DNA of 37,619 bases. Origin: an uncultured Bacteroidales bacterium. Lineage in GTDB: Bacteria > Bacteroidota > Bacteroidia > Bacteroidales > FEN-979. Every line of letters starts with the position of its first letter. Position 1 is the stretch's first letter. The stretch is taken from contig CAIRDP010000028.1 in assembly GCA_903877385.1 (NCBI GenBank), positions 1-37,619 on the forward strand. Direction: 5' to 3'. The notes beneath the pieces were generated by a model, which saw only the letters and a program-made list of their open reading frames with translations, was not told the origin of the DNA and did no database searches. Of this stretch, positions 25,532-35,400 are shown in pieces. Position numbers and translations under genes: made by a program.

Positions 25532-27682
25532 TCAAACCGCTGATTTATTTTGGGCCTTCATCGAGAGTTGGATGCGTTTCCTCGGGATATCGATATCCAC
25601 AATTTCAACCATGACTTTCTGGTTCAGTTTAACGACCTCATTCGGGTCTTTCACAAAATGGTCGGCAAGCTGGCTTACATGGACCAGGCCATCCTGATGC
25701 ACACCAAGATCCACAAACGCCCCGAAATTCGTAATATTTGTGACTATTCCCGGCAGTTTCATGCCCGGCCTCAGGTCATTGATGGAATGGACCTCCTTTG
25801 AAAACTCGAACAATTCGAATTTCTGCCTGGGGTCCCGGCCTGGTTTGGCCAGTTCCTGCATGATGTCCTGCAGAGTGGGCAAGCCGGTCTTCTCATCAAC
25901 GAAATGCTCCGGTTTTATCTTCATCCTGCATCCCGCATCCTGCATCAGATCCTTCACCGAACAGCTCAGGCTTTTCGCCATCCTGTCAACAACGGCATAG
26001 CTTTCGGGATGGACAGCGCTGGAATCAAGAGGATTTGAAGCATCCCGAATGCGCAGGAAGCCGGCAGCCTGTTCGAAGGCCTTTTCGCCGAAACGCGTGA
26101 CTTTCCTGAATTCCGACCTGGATTTGAACGGTCCTTTTTCGTGGCGGTAACTGACGATGTTTTTGGCAAGCCCCAGGCCTACTCCCGAAATAAAAGCCAG
26201 CAGTTCCTCACTGGCAGTATTTACTTCAACGCCTACCATGTTCACGCAACTGACCACGGTTTCTTCAAGGCTTTTCTGCAATGCAGCCTGGTCCACGTCA
26301 TGCTGGTATTGCCCCACCCCTATTGATTTGGGGTCAATTTTGACCAGTTCGGCCAGGGGGTCCATGAGGCGACGGCCAATCGAAACAGCTCCCCTCACGG
26401 TTATATCATAATCGGGAAATTCCTTGCGGGCAATGGCCGAGGCTGAATACACCGATGCCCCGCTCTCGTTCACGGCCAGCGCAATGATATCCTTGTCGAA
26501 AGGAATGGCCCTGATAAGCCTCTCGGTTTCCCGTCCTGCAGTTCCGTTGCCGATAGCAATAGCTTCTATCTTATAGGCACTGACCAGGCTTTTGATCTTA
26601 TGGATGGATTCCTTGACTTCGTTCTGGGGAGGATGGGGATAGATGGTTTCGTTATGAAGCAGTTCCCCCTGACGGCCCAGGCAAACGATCTTGCAACCGG
26701 TCCTGAAACCCGGGTCTATGGCCAGAACATTCTTCTGTCCCAATGGAGGTGCAAGAAGCAACTGCCGCAGGTTTTCGGTGAACACCCTGATGGCCTCGGT
26801 ATCTGATTTATCCTTGGCCCAGCCCCTGGCTTCTGTTTCCATCGAGGGCAGCAACAGGCGTTTGCAGCTGTCCCTGATGGCTTCCTTTACAAGCAGGGCC
26901 GATGCGTTTTCCGATTTAATAAATATGCGCTCGAGTATTTCTTCGGCTTTATCATCAGGCACATCCACCGAAACCCTCAGGAAGCCTTCATTTTCGCCCC
27001 TGAGCATAGCCAGCACCCGGTGTGATGGGGCTTTGTAAAGAAGTTCATGGTAATCATAATAGATCTTATAGTTGACCCCCTCTTCTTCCTTCCCCTTGAT
27101 GACTTTCGAGATGATCAGGGCTTCCTTCTCAAAAAGCTGTCGTATCCGCTTACGCCCGTAAATATGTTCATTCACCCATTCGGCCATTATGTCTTCTGCT
27201 CCGCGGATGGCATCCTCAACGGTATTCACGCCTTTTTCCTCGTCAAGGAACTTTTCGGCCCGGGTCTCCGGATCATTGTATTTCTGTGAAATGATGATCT
27301 TCGCCAGGGGTTCGAGTCCTTTCTCCCTTGCGATGCTCGCCCTGGTTTTCCGCTTCTGTTTGTATGGCAGGTAGATATCTTCGAGTTCAGCCATTGTGAG
27401 GGCTTTCATAAGAGAATCCTCAAGTTCGGGAGTAAGCTTTTCCTGTTCCTTAAGGCTTTTAAGGATGGCTTCACGACGGGCATCCAGATCTTTAAGTTGG
27501 ATTATCCTGTCCCGGAGCTTTCCTATCATCACCTCATCCATGCTGCCGGTCATTTCCTTGCGGTAACGTGCGATGAATGGAATGGTGGCCCCGCTTTCCA
27601 GTAAAGTCAGGGTATTGAAAACAAATGCTTTATCAAGGCCGTACTCCGACGAGATTATCGCGGTATATTTTTCAAGGTCCAT
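25532..27682 (-). CDS. tex: Tex family RNA-binding transcription accessory protein
   Basis: 716 residues, standard for Tex. Order: N-terminal helical region with the Tex signature (SGATIPFIARYRKEMTGSMDE, residues about 30-50), YqgF-like RNase H-fold domain (about 315-440; LAIDPGFRTGCKIVCL), helix-hairpin-helix region (about 480-560; FISGVGLGLAKNIV), and an S1 RNA-binding domain at the C-terminus (about 637-708; GMKLPGIVTNITNFGAFVDLGVHQDGLVHVSQL). Tex binds nucleic acid and is needed for normal expression of some genes in other bacteria. Codons for DLMQDAGCRMK lie on a 7-base tandem repeat (25923-25943), replacing the charged NEELRKK-type segment usual in the family without changing length. 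Last gene of the minus-strand cluster. Confidence 0.95.
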   Translation of the reverse strand: MDLEKYTAIISSEYGLDKAFVFNTLTLLESGATIPFIARYRKEMTGSMDEVMIGKLRDRIIQLKDLDARREAILKSLKEQEKLTPELEDSLMKALTMAELEDIYLPYKQKRKTRASIAREKGLEPLAKIIISQKYNDPETRAEKFLDEEKGVNTVEDAIRGAEDIMAEWVNEHIYGRKRIRQLFEKEALIISKVIKGKEEEGVNYKIYYDYHELLYKAPSHRVLAMLRGENEGFLRVSVDVPDDKAEEILERIFIKSENASALLVKEAIRDSCKRLLLPSMETEARGWAKDKSDTEAIRVFTENLRQLLLAPPLGQKNVLAIDPGFRTGCKIVCLGRQGELLHNETIYPHPPQNEVKESIHKIKSLVSAYKIEAIAIGNGTAGRETERLIRAIPFDKDIIALAVNESGASVYSASAIARKEFPDYDITVRGAVSIGRRLMDPLAELVKIDPKSIGVGQYQHDVDQAALQKSLEETVVSCVNMVGVEVNTASEELLAFISGVGLGLAKNIVSYRHEKGPFKSRSEFRKVTRFGEKAFEQAAGFLRIRDASNPLDSSAVHPESYAVVDRMAKSLSCSVKDLMQDAGCRMKIKPEHFVDEKTGLPTLQDIMQELAKPGRDPRQKFELFEFSKEVHSINDLRPGMKLPGIVTNITNFGAFVDLGVHQDGLVHVSQLADHFVKDPNEVVKLNQKVMVEIVDIDIPRKRIQLSMKAQNKSAV
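25923..25943. repeat. Heptamer array inside tex
   Basis: Three contiguous units ATCCTGC, ATCCCGC, ATCCTGC, followed by the start of a fourth (ATCAG). Read in the tex frame they encode QDAGCRM. Unit length is the same as in the arrays at 24768-24802 and 28979-29027 though the unit sequence differs. Confidence 0.7.
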
Positions 27683-27722
27683 GAAAATAAAATGCTGAGT
27701 TTAAATCAATAAGCTATCCCTG

Positions 27723-28442
27723 TCACCAGCCCGAGGCAAGCACATCGACTATATGAATAGTTTTAATGGGAAGATTGTGTTTATCGATAAAAGCCTGCTG
27801 GTGCATCAGGCAGGATGAATCTGTTGAAACGATATACTCCGCCCCTGTTTCAAGGGCATTGTTGATTTTCTGCTCGGCCATAGCCGTAGATATAGGTTCG
27901 AACTTCGCCGAGAAGGTGCCGCCAAATCCGCAGCAAACCTCGTTATCCTTCATCTCTTTCAGCTCCAGGCCTTTCACTTTTGCAAGCAGTTTGCGGGGTT
28001 CGTCCTTTAAACCATACTCGCGCAGGGCTGCACAGGAATCATGATAAGTGACCACATGGTTGAAGGTGGCACCCAGGTCTTCCACATTCAGAACATTAAC
28101 AAGAAAATCGGTGATCTCGTAAATGTTTTTCTTTACCTGCTTGTATTCATAATGGAGGCCGGTATTATGAAAAAGCCAGGGATAGTAGTTACGGACGAAA
28201 CCAATGCATGAAGCCGAGGCCCCTATAATGGGCCTGTCGTTGGGGAAATCCTTCATGAACTTCTCCCCCATTTTCTTGGTCTCATCCCAGGCCCCGCTGT
28301 TAAATGTCATCTGGCCGCAGCAGGTCTGGTTGGGATTGTAAAACACATCCAGACCGAGTTTCTCAAGTATTTTCACCATGTTCATCCCCGTTTCAGGGTA
28401 AACCTGGTCAATGAAGCAGGGAATAAAAATGTCGACTAGCAT
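27723..28442 (-). CDS. (Fe-S)-binding protein of the LutA/GlcF CCG-domain type
   Basis: 239 residues with two cysteine-rich CCG domains: QTCCGQM (C41, C42) with SASCIGF (C79), and YHDSCAALREYG (C137) with NEVCCGFGGTFS (C170, C171) and SSCLMHQQ. The length and two-domain form match LutA/YkgE, a subunit of L-lactate oxidation systems, and related heterodisulfide-reductase-like subunits. These ligate Fe-S clusters in electron transfer. The usual partners LutB and LutC are not adjacent; the gene sits instead between aroA (63-base gap) and tex (40-base gap). It may work with partners encoded elsewhere. Start ATG at 28442 gives MLVDIFIPCFID, standard for the family. Confidence 0.85.
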   Translation of the reverse strand: MLVDIFIPCFIDQVYPETGMNMVKILEKLGLDVFYNPNQTCCGQMTFNSGAWDETKKMGEKFMKDFPNDRPIIGASASCIGFVRNYYPWLFHNTGLHYEYKQVKKNIYEITDFLVNVLNVEDLGATFNHVVTYHDSCAALREYGLKDEPRKLLAKVKGLELKEMKDNEVCCGFGGTFSAKFEPISTAMAEQKINNALETGAEYIVSTDSSCLMHQQAFIDKHNLPIKTIHIVDVLASGW

Positions 28443-28505
28443 GCCTTTATTTTATGACTCGGTCGTCAAAAATAAACAATTCTGTTTAAGATGTAAGGCT
28501 AATGT

Positions 28506-29858
28506 TTAAAATTTGATTTGAAAACCTGTCGATTCCAGGTCAGCCCAGAAGCCGGGGTAGGATTTGTTTACCACATCCGGGTCATTGATGGTAACGCTGC
28601 CGGTTTTAAGGGCCAGCATTGCAAAGGTCATGGCCATGCGGTGGTCGCGGAAGCTGTCGATCACAAGTTGAGGTTTAAGAAGAAGCTTCGACGGCAGGAT
28701 CTCAATTACAGGGAATTCCCCGGCAGTAACGTTTAATTTGCATCCGCATTTCTGAAGCCCCGTAGTAAGCGACCTGATGCGGTCTGATTCCTTAAGGGCA
28801 AGGCCCTTCAATCCCTCGAACCTGCCCCTGAGGCCCAGTGCCGCGGAAGTGGCAATCACGGGAAGGGCAAGGTCGGGATGCCGGGTGAAGTCATAATAAA
28901 AACCTTCGAGATTGTTGGGTTGTTTTGACAAACGTAAATTAAATGGCGAAATGGCGAAATTTTCAGAAGATGTTTTATGACTCCGGGCTCTTGGCTCCTG
29001 GCTCATGGCTTTTTCGCTTTTCGCTTTTTCTGATTTAATTTTCATAAAATCAGACCTCACCCCGAAAACCGAATAGGCCGACGCTACGACTGAATCGCCC
29101 TGCAGGCTTTTGCTGTTCAACCCGGGAAGTTCCAGTTCGACTTTATCGGCAAGGGCGGCAGCCATATACCAGAATGAAGCCGCTGACCAGTCTGATTCCA
29201 CGGTGAACCGCTTGCAGGAGTATGAACCGGGATCCATCTGTATTTTATGTTTCCATTTTCTGACCTTATTTCCGCAAACCTTCATAAGCCCCGCCGTCAT
29301 ATCGATGTAAGGCTCTGAAACCACATCCCCTTTCAGGTTCAGGGTAAGTCCGCCGGGAAGATACGGTCCTATCATCATCAGGGCCGAAATGAACTGGCTG
29401 CTTACGGCTGCATTGATATTAAGTGGGGCCGATGCGAGCGGGCGGCCTTTGATGAGCAGGGGCGGAAATCCGAAATTCCCGAGATATTCAATACTGCCTC
29501 CAAGTTGCAGCAGGTTCTCAACAAGGTCCTGAACAGGTCTTTGCTTCATACGATCGGTACCTGTAAGCACCCAACGACCCGGCTTAGCCGAGAGCAGGGC
29601 TGTAAGGAACCTCATATTTGTGCCTGCATTCATGCAATCGATTTCCACGGGATCCTTTTTACCTTCAGAGGCATTGATCCTGAGGAGGAGTTTCTGAAGC
29701 AAAAGGGTATCCTCGGCCCGGGAAAGATTTTCAATAGTAAATTCTTCACCCGATAAAGCCTGCATGATCAACAGGCGGTTACTGATGCTTTTCGAAGAAG
29801 GGAGGTTTATGCTGCCCTTCAGGCTGCGGTCGGGTTTTACTATCGTTACTGTCTTCAT
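28506..29858 (-). CDS. aroA: 3-phosphoshikimate 1-carboxyvinyltransferase (EPSP synthase) with internal insertion
   Basis: 450 residues. Joins PEP to shikimate 3-phosphate in the shikimate pathway. Motifs: LPSSKSISNRLLIMQAL (19-35), MNAGTNMRFLTALL, GTDRMKQRPVQDL, ESDWSAASFWYM, DFTRHPDLALPV (about 323-334), LKESDRIRSL, DSFRDHRMAMTFAMLAL. All key residues appear intact, so the enzyme is likely active. Between FGVRSDF (to 271) and LRLSKQPNN (from 308) lies a Lys/Ser/Glu-rich stretch of about 36 residues that is unlike EPSP synthases and is encoded by tandem short repeats (see 28938-29045). It falls between two conserved segments, probably in a surface loop of the second domain. Preceded by aroB with a 24-base gap. 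Confidence 0.95.
   Translation of the reverse strand: MKTVTIVKPDRSLKGSINLPSSKSISNRLLIMQALSGEEFTIENLSRAEDTLLLQKLLLRINASEGKKDPVEIDCMNAGTNMRFLTALLSAKPGRWVLTGTDRMKQRPVQDLVENLLQLGGSIEYLGNFGFPPLLIKGRPLASAPLNINAAVSSQFISALMMIGPYLPGGLTLNLKGDVVSEPYIDMTAGLMKVCGNKVRKWKHKIQMDPGSYSCKRFTVESDWSAASFWYMAAALADKVELELPGLNSKSLQGDSVVASAYSVFGVRSDFMKIKSEKAKSEKAMSQEPRARSHKTSSENFAISPFNLRLSKQPNNLEGFYYDFTRHPDLALPVIATSAALGLRGRFEGLKGLALKESDRIRSLTTGLQKCGCKLNVTAGEFPVIEILPSKLLLKPQLVIDSFRDHRMAMTFAMLALKTGSVTINDPDVVNKSYPGFWADLESTGFQIKF
28938..29045. repeat. Repeat-built in-frame insertion in aroA
   Basis: About 108 bases encoding residues 272-307 of AroA. It contains two AAATGGCG octamers with a partial third (28941-28960) and seven contiguous heptamers (28979-29027): GACTCCG, then GGCTCNT-type units, then two TCGCTTT. 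The TGATTT/AAATCA pair at 29031-29036 and 29047-29052 marks one edge. The insertion contains no stop in the aroA frame. Boundaries are approximate, set by where resemblance to other EPSP synthases resumes. Confidence 0.6.
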
Positions 29859-29882
29859 AATCCTTCGCTCTATACAAAAGGA

Positions 29883-31010
29883 TCAGTCAAAAATCTTGTC
29901 CAGGGCAGCTGCTATTTCATCACGGCCGGCCTCGAGGTTGATCTTTGGCTTGCCAACAGCCTGAAGCAGGGTAAACTTCAGCTTGCCTTCAGCGTTCTTC
30001 TTGTCATGGAGAAGCAGGTCAAAGATACTGTCGTAAGCCGAAGTCCGGTTTTTAATTGATCCTTCCAGTACCTCAATTTGGGTTCTGTATGCTGATTTCA
30101 GGAATGAGATGATTTCCGGGGTTTCGGTTTCGTCAAGCCCCGCTTTCAGATGTGAGAGCCAAGTTTCGCTTATCATGCCCAGGGCCACCGCATCCCCGTG
30201 CAGCAGGCGGGCATCGTTTGAGCCAAGGGATAAGGACTCTAGCGCATGGCCTATCGTATGCCCGAAATTCAGGATCTTCCTTAGCTTCTGTTCCCTGAAA
30301 TCCTGGCAGGCAAGCCGGTTTTTAAATATCACTGTTTTGAGGATCATATCCTGCCAGGGTTTTCCACTGGTGTCTTCAGCGAGAATATTTCCTGCTCCCT
30401 GCCTCAGAATCCTGCGCCATAATACGGCATCCCCCACCAGGGCCGACTTGACGATCTCGGCAAAACCTGAACGGATATGGGCTAAAGGCAGTGTTTTCAA
30501 AAAACGGGGATCGATGTAAACCGCTATGGGGGAATAGAAAACCCCCAGCTGGTTTTTCAGGTTCAGGTGGTTTACTCCTGTTTTCCCGCCTATGGAAGCA
30601 TCCACCATGCCCAGCAGGCTGGTCGGGATATTGATATAAGAGATCCCACGTTTATAGCCTGCAGCAATAAATCCGCCCAGGTCTGAAACAACGCCTCCCC
30701 CCAGGCTGATAAGAAGGCTTTGGCGGTCGGCTTTGGCCGAAAGCAGTTCACTCCAGATTTTGGCTGCAACGTCAAGCGATTTTGAGGTTTCCCCTTCTTC
30801 AATTTCGAACATCATGGCCGAATCGAGCAAGGGGCATACCTCAACGAGAGCGGGAAGACAATGTTTCCCTGTATTGTTATCAACGAGAATAAAAACACGG
30901 CTTTTCCTGTACTCCGGTGATTCAAGGAGTTTGTGCAGTCCATCCAGAGAATTCAATCCGCAATGGATACGGGTTCTTGAAACAGTGACCACCCTGCCTG
31001 AAAGGATCAT
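29883..31010 (-). CDS. aroB: 3-dehydroquinate synthase
   Basis: 375 residues. Converts DAHP to 3-dehydroquinate, the second step of the shikimate pathway, using NAD and a divalent metal. Motifs: SLGGGVVSDLGGFIAAGYKRGI (NAD region), NIPTSLLGMVDASIGGKTGVN, GFAEIVKSALV, NFGHTIGHALESLS and LHGDAVALGM (metal ligands Glu, His, His). Length is usual. It lies 12 bases after ald and 24 bases before aroA, so two shikimate genes are directly linked and probably co-transcribed with ald. Confidence 0.95.
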   Translation of the reverse strand: MILSGRVVTVSRTRIHCGLNSLDGLHKLLESPEYRKSRVFILVDNNTGKHCLPALVEVCPLLDSAMMFEIEEGETSKSLDVAAKIWSELLSAKADRQSLLISLGGGVVSDLGGFIAAGYKRGISYINIPTSLLGMVDASIGGKTGVNHLNLKNQLGVFYSPIAVYIDPRFLKTLPLAHIRSGFAEIVKSALVGDAVLWRRILRQGAGNILAEDTSGKPWQDMILKTVIFKNRLACQDFREQKLRKILNFGHTIGHALESLSLGSNDARLLHGDAVALGMISETWLSHLKAGLDETETPEIISFLKSAYRTQIEVLEGSIKNRTSAYDSIFDLLLHDKKNAEGKLKFTLLQAVGKPKINLEAGRDEIAAALDKIFD

Positions 31011-31022
31011 TTTACGGGAATT

Positions 31023-32246
31023 TTAGTGAAAGGCTGCCATTAACAAGTCCAGGTCTTGGAAAGGCAGGTTGAAATGACGGCTTATGGGAAGGCTTGTGAT
31101 AAGCCCGTTATAGATATAAACACCCTGCCTTACCCCGTAATCGCGCTTCAGGAGGTTGTCGACCCCGCCGGCATTCCCCATATCCAGGATAATGGGAACC
31201 ATGATGTTGTTCAGGGCCTGTGAAGCTGAATGGGGAACCTTGGAAGGGATGTTCGGCACACAGTAATGTGTTACTCCATGAACTTTATATACAGGATCTT
31301 TAAGGGTTGTTGGCCTGGAAGTTTCGAAACAGCCTCCCTGGTCTATGCTAACATCGATGATCACCGATCCGTCCTTCATCTGTTTGATGGTTTCTTCGGG
31401 GATCAGGCAGGGAGTCTTGCCCTCGGGTGAATGAACGGCTCCTATCACGACATCCGCAGTCTTCATAGCCTCAAGAATGGTCTTTGGATGGAGAAGTGAA
31501 GTATAAATCCTGCGCCCCAGGTTGTCCTGGAAGCGGCGAAGGCGGTATACCGAATTATCGAAAACTTTAACAAAAGCCCCAAGGCCTATGGCCGAGCGTG
31601 CGGCAAACTCTCCAACGGTTCCCGCCCCTATAATCACCACTTCTGATGGGGCTATCCCTGTAAACCCTCCGAACATCTTGCCCCTTCCGAATTCGGGATC
31701 CGACAAATATTCGGCCGCAATGAAAATTGCCGTATTCCCTGCAATCTCGCTCATGGTGCGGATCACCGCCATTTGGTTGGTCTTATCCCTGATAAACTCG
31801 AAAGCCAGAGCTGTTACTTTTTTATGGCTTAAGCCCCTGAAATATTCATCGGCCTGCATGGCGATCTGAAGACTGGAGATAAGGGTCTGTTTCGGATGCA
31901 GAAGCTCGATCTCTTCCTTTGTCACCGGGCCTACCTTGAGGATGATATCGGCTTTGTAAACTTCATTCGGGGAATATACGATGCTGGCGCCGGCCTCGCT
32001 GAATTCATTATCGGGGAAATGGGCTGTGATGCCGGCCCCTGCCTCTACCATGACATGATGGCCGTTGCGCACAAGAAGCCCAACCCCGTCGGGGATCAGC
32101 GAAACCCTGTTCTCCATGCTCGAGACTTCCTTGGGAACCCCAATGGTTAGTTCGCTTTTGCGGCTGGCCACTTCAAGCATCTCTTCCTGTGGCATGAGCA
32201 GCTCTGCTGTAGTATGCTTGCCAAAGTCGGGGCGGGATTCATCCAT
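31023..32246 (-). CDS. ald: Alanine dehydrogenase
   Basis: 407 residues. Oxidises L-alanine to pyruvate and ammonia with NAD, or runs in reverse. The N-terminal catalytic domain starts at about residue 33 (LTIGVPKEVSSMENRVSLIPDGV, HHVMVEAGAG) after a 30-residue extension (MDESRPDFGKH...) seen in longer Bacteroidota forms. NAD domain: VVIIGAGTVGEFAARSAIGLGAFVKVFD (about 214-241). Further motifs: VIGAVHSPEGKTPCLI, DVSIDQGGCFETSRPTT, THYCVPNIPSKVPHSAS. First gene of the ald-aroB-aroA-(Fe-S)-tex run; TAACTTCG on the minus strand at 32263-32270 is one base off the -7 consensus and is placed well for its promoter. Divergent from the M16C gene. Confidence 0.93.
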   Translation of the reverse strand: MDESRPDFGKHTTAELLMPQEEMLEVASRKSELTIGVPKEVSSMENRVSLIPDGVGLLVRNGHHVMVEAGAGITAHFPDNEFSEAGASIVYSPNEVYKADIILKVGPVTKEEIELLHPKQTLISSLQIAMQADEYFRGLSHKKVTALAFEFIRDKTNQMAVIRTMSEIAGNTAIFIAAEYLSDPEFGRGKMFGGFTGIAPSEVVIIGAGTVGEFAARSAIGLGAFVKVFDNSVYRLRRFQDNLGRRIYTSLLHPKTILEAMKTADVVIGAVHSPEGKTPCLIPEETIKQMKDGSVIIDVSIDQGGCFETSRPTTLKDPVYKVHGVTHYCVPNIPSKVPHSASQALNNIMVPIILDMGNAGGVDNLLKRDYGVRQGVYIYNGLITSLPISRHFNLPFQDLDLLMAAFH

Positions 32247-32426
32247 ACTGCTAAATTTGAGACGAAGTTACGAAAGAAAAAAGGAATAATGAATAGCTGA
32301 GCTTAAAAAACAAAAGCCCGGCCGGGAGATCTCACAATCCGGCAACCTGAGGCTGTTCTTGCCGAAATTCCTTTTAAAAAAGGGGAAAAACCCGTAATCT
32401 TGCAAAACAATCCAAAATTTATGGTC

Positions 32427-35400
32427 ATGCGATTAAAAAAATCAAGTTTGAAAAAGGTTCTATTCGCATCACTGAACCTCTTCACTTTAAGTTTATTAAT
32501 GACATTGCTTATGAGCGCAACACAAGATGTAAATTATCCCGGTTACAGGCTGATTGAAAAAAGGTTTGTTAAAGAGCTGAATGCAAATGTATTTTTTCTG
32601 GAGCATCTGAAAAGCGGGGCGAAAGTTGTGAAATTTGCCTGCGATGATGAGAATAAAACCTTCACCATTGCTTTCAAGACCTTCCCCGACAATGACTTTG
32701 GCGCAGCACATATCACCGAGCATTCGGTTTTGAACGGCAGCAAGAATTACCCGGTAAAAAGTCCTTTTGACGTACTGATCAAAGGCTCACTCAATACGTT
32801 CATGAATGCTTTCACCTCTAAGGATTTTACCGCCTATCCTGTGGCAAGCATGAACGACAAGGATTATTTCAACCTCATGCATGTTTACCTGGATGCAGTT
32901 TTCAATCCTCTCATCTATACCGATCCAAGAATCTTCAAACAGGAAGGCTGGCATCACGAGCTCCTCGACAAGGACAGTGCGGTTTCATACAAGGGTGTGG
33001 TGTACAACGAAATGAAAGGCGCTTTCTCAGATCCGAAGGAAGAACTGAGTTACCAGGTGTATAAGACCCTTTTCCCCGATAATGCCTACGGCAAGGAATC
33101 GGGCGGATATCCCTTTGCTATTCCCCAGCTTACTTACGAGATGTTCCTGAACTTCCACAAGAAATTCTACCATCCCGAGAATTCCTATATTTTCCTTTAT
33201 GGTGATGCACCCCTGGACAAGGAACTTGCTTTCATCGACAAGGAATATCTTTCAAAATACGAGAAGGCAAACAACAAGGCCAGTATCACCGACCAGAAGC
33301 CCTTTGAAAAAATGATGGATTTGACAGGCTTCTATCCAATCATGCCGGGTGATGACTCGAACAACCAGGCTTATCTTTCGCTGAATTACGTGACCGGCCA
33401 CAATACCGACCAGGCCCTGGTGATGGCCCTGGATGTACTCTGCGAAGTCCTTGTGAACCAGGAATCAGCCCCCATACGGCTTGCCTTGCAGCAAGCGGGG
33501 ATCGGACAGGATGTAAACGCGTCCTCATCCAACTACAAACAAAATGTGGTCCAGATCATGGTCCAGAATGCCAATGCCGGCGACAAGGACAAGTTCTACG
33601 AGATCGTTAGAAAATGCATGCAGGAAGCTGTTGACAAAGGACTCGACAAAGAGGTGGTCGAAGGTGTGATCAACAGGATGGAGTTCCAGTTGCGCGAAGG
33701 CAATGATGCGCAAAAAGGCATGTACTGCGTTTTCCGTTCACTGCCCACCAGTTTCTTCGCCGATGATCCTTTCCTCGGACTGGAATATGAGAAGCCCCTG
33801 GGAGAAGTCAAGAAGGCGCTGACAACTAAATACCTTGAAGACATTATCAGGACGAGCTTCCTCGACAACCCCCATACCCTGCTTTATACCCTGGCGCCAA
33901 AGGTGGGTGCCGAAGATGAAAGGAATGCAAAAGTTACCGCCGACCTTAAAGCATACAAGGCAGGGCTTGACCCGGCGAAAACCGAAGCCCTGGTAAACGA
34001 CACCAGGGCCCTGCTGGAATACCAGAAGTCGGAAGACAGTCCTGATGCATTAGCGACGATACCCTTGTTGGAGATCAAGGATATAAACCCAAAAGCCACA
34101 TTTTATGGAGTTGAGGAGAGCAAGGTGTCCGGAACATCCATGCTATACCATAATGAGTTCACCAATGGAGTGGTTTATATGAACCTGTATTTCGACCTCA
34201 GGGCTCTGCCCCATGACCTGATCCCTTATGCTTCCCTGCTTTCGAATGTGCTCTCCTTGATGAACACCGAAAAATACAGTTTCGGCGACCTGAACAAAGC
34301 CCTGAACATCCATACGGGTGGATTTTATACAGCCCTGCGCACTTACCAGGAAAACCTTGACGATAATGCCATGATCCCGAAACTCGCGATTACCTCCAAA
34401 GCCATGGCGGCCAAGGTAGATAAGATGATTGAACTTACTTCGGAGATCCTGGTGAAAACCAAATATGATGATGTGGAACGGCTTAAAAATGTTCTGACCA
34501 GGCATCTTTCACAACTCGAAGCAAACACAAAAGAGAATGGTTACGGTGTGGCCAGCGGGCGTTTCTCTTCTTATATAAATAAGTCAGGCGTATATGGTGA
34601 GTTGACGAACGGGCTGGATTATTACTGGTTTGTATCGGACCTCATGAAGAATTATGATAAAAATTCGGGAGAGATCGTTGCAAACCTTAAGAAAGCTGCA
34701 TCTCTGCTATTTACAAAAAACAACCTGGTCACCGCACTTACCACTGGTAAGGATGCAGTTGGCATTTTCACACCCGGTCTTGAAAAACTTGTAAAAAGCC
34801 TGCCCGAGGGCAGTGCTTCGGTCAACAGCTGGAACCTGGTTCCCCAGGCAAAGAATGAAGGTTTTCTGACTCCTTCGAAAGTTCAGTATGTGATTGAGGG
34901 ATATGATTTCAAACAACTCGGTTATACATGGGATGGTAAGATGAGGGTGTTGAGCCAGATCCTTTCGACCGATTATCTTCAGACCCGCGTTCGTGTTATG
35001 GGTGGCGCCTACGGCGGATGGGCGAGCATTTCTCCTCTGGGCAGTGTCACGTTCAACTCATACCGCGATCCGAACCTGAAGCAGACCCTTGATAATTACA
35101 AGGGGATCCCCGAATATCTTAAGACCTTTGAAGCCGACGACAAAGCGATGACCCGCTATATTTTGGGTACTGTTTCGTCGATTGACAGGCCGCTGACCGC
35201 TTCCCAGAAAGGCGACCAGGCGTTCAGCTATTACTTCAACAAGAGGACCGAGAAGGCTATCCAGGATGACCGTACGGCGGTGATCAACACAAAGGCTGAG
35301 GACATCAAGGGTTTTGCCAAAATGATACAGGATGTGCTCGACAAAAGTGAATACTGCGTTTATGGTAATGCCGACAAGATCAATGCCGACAAGAGCCTGT

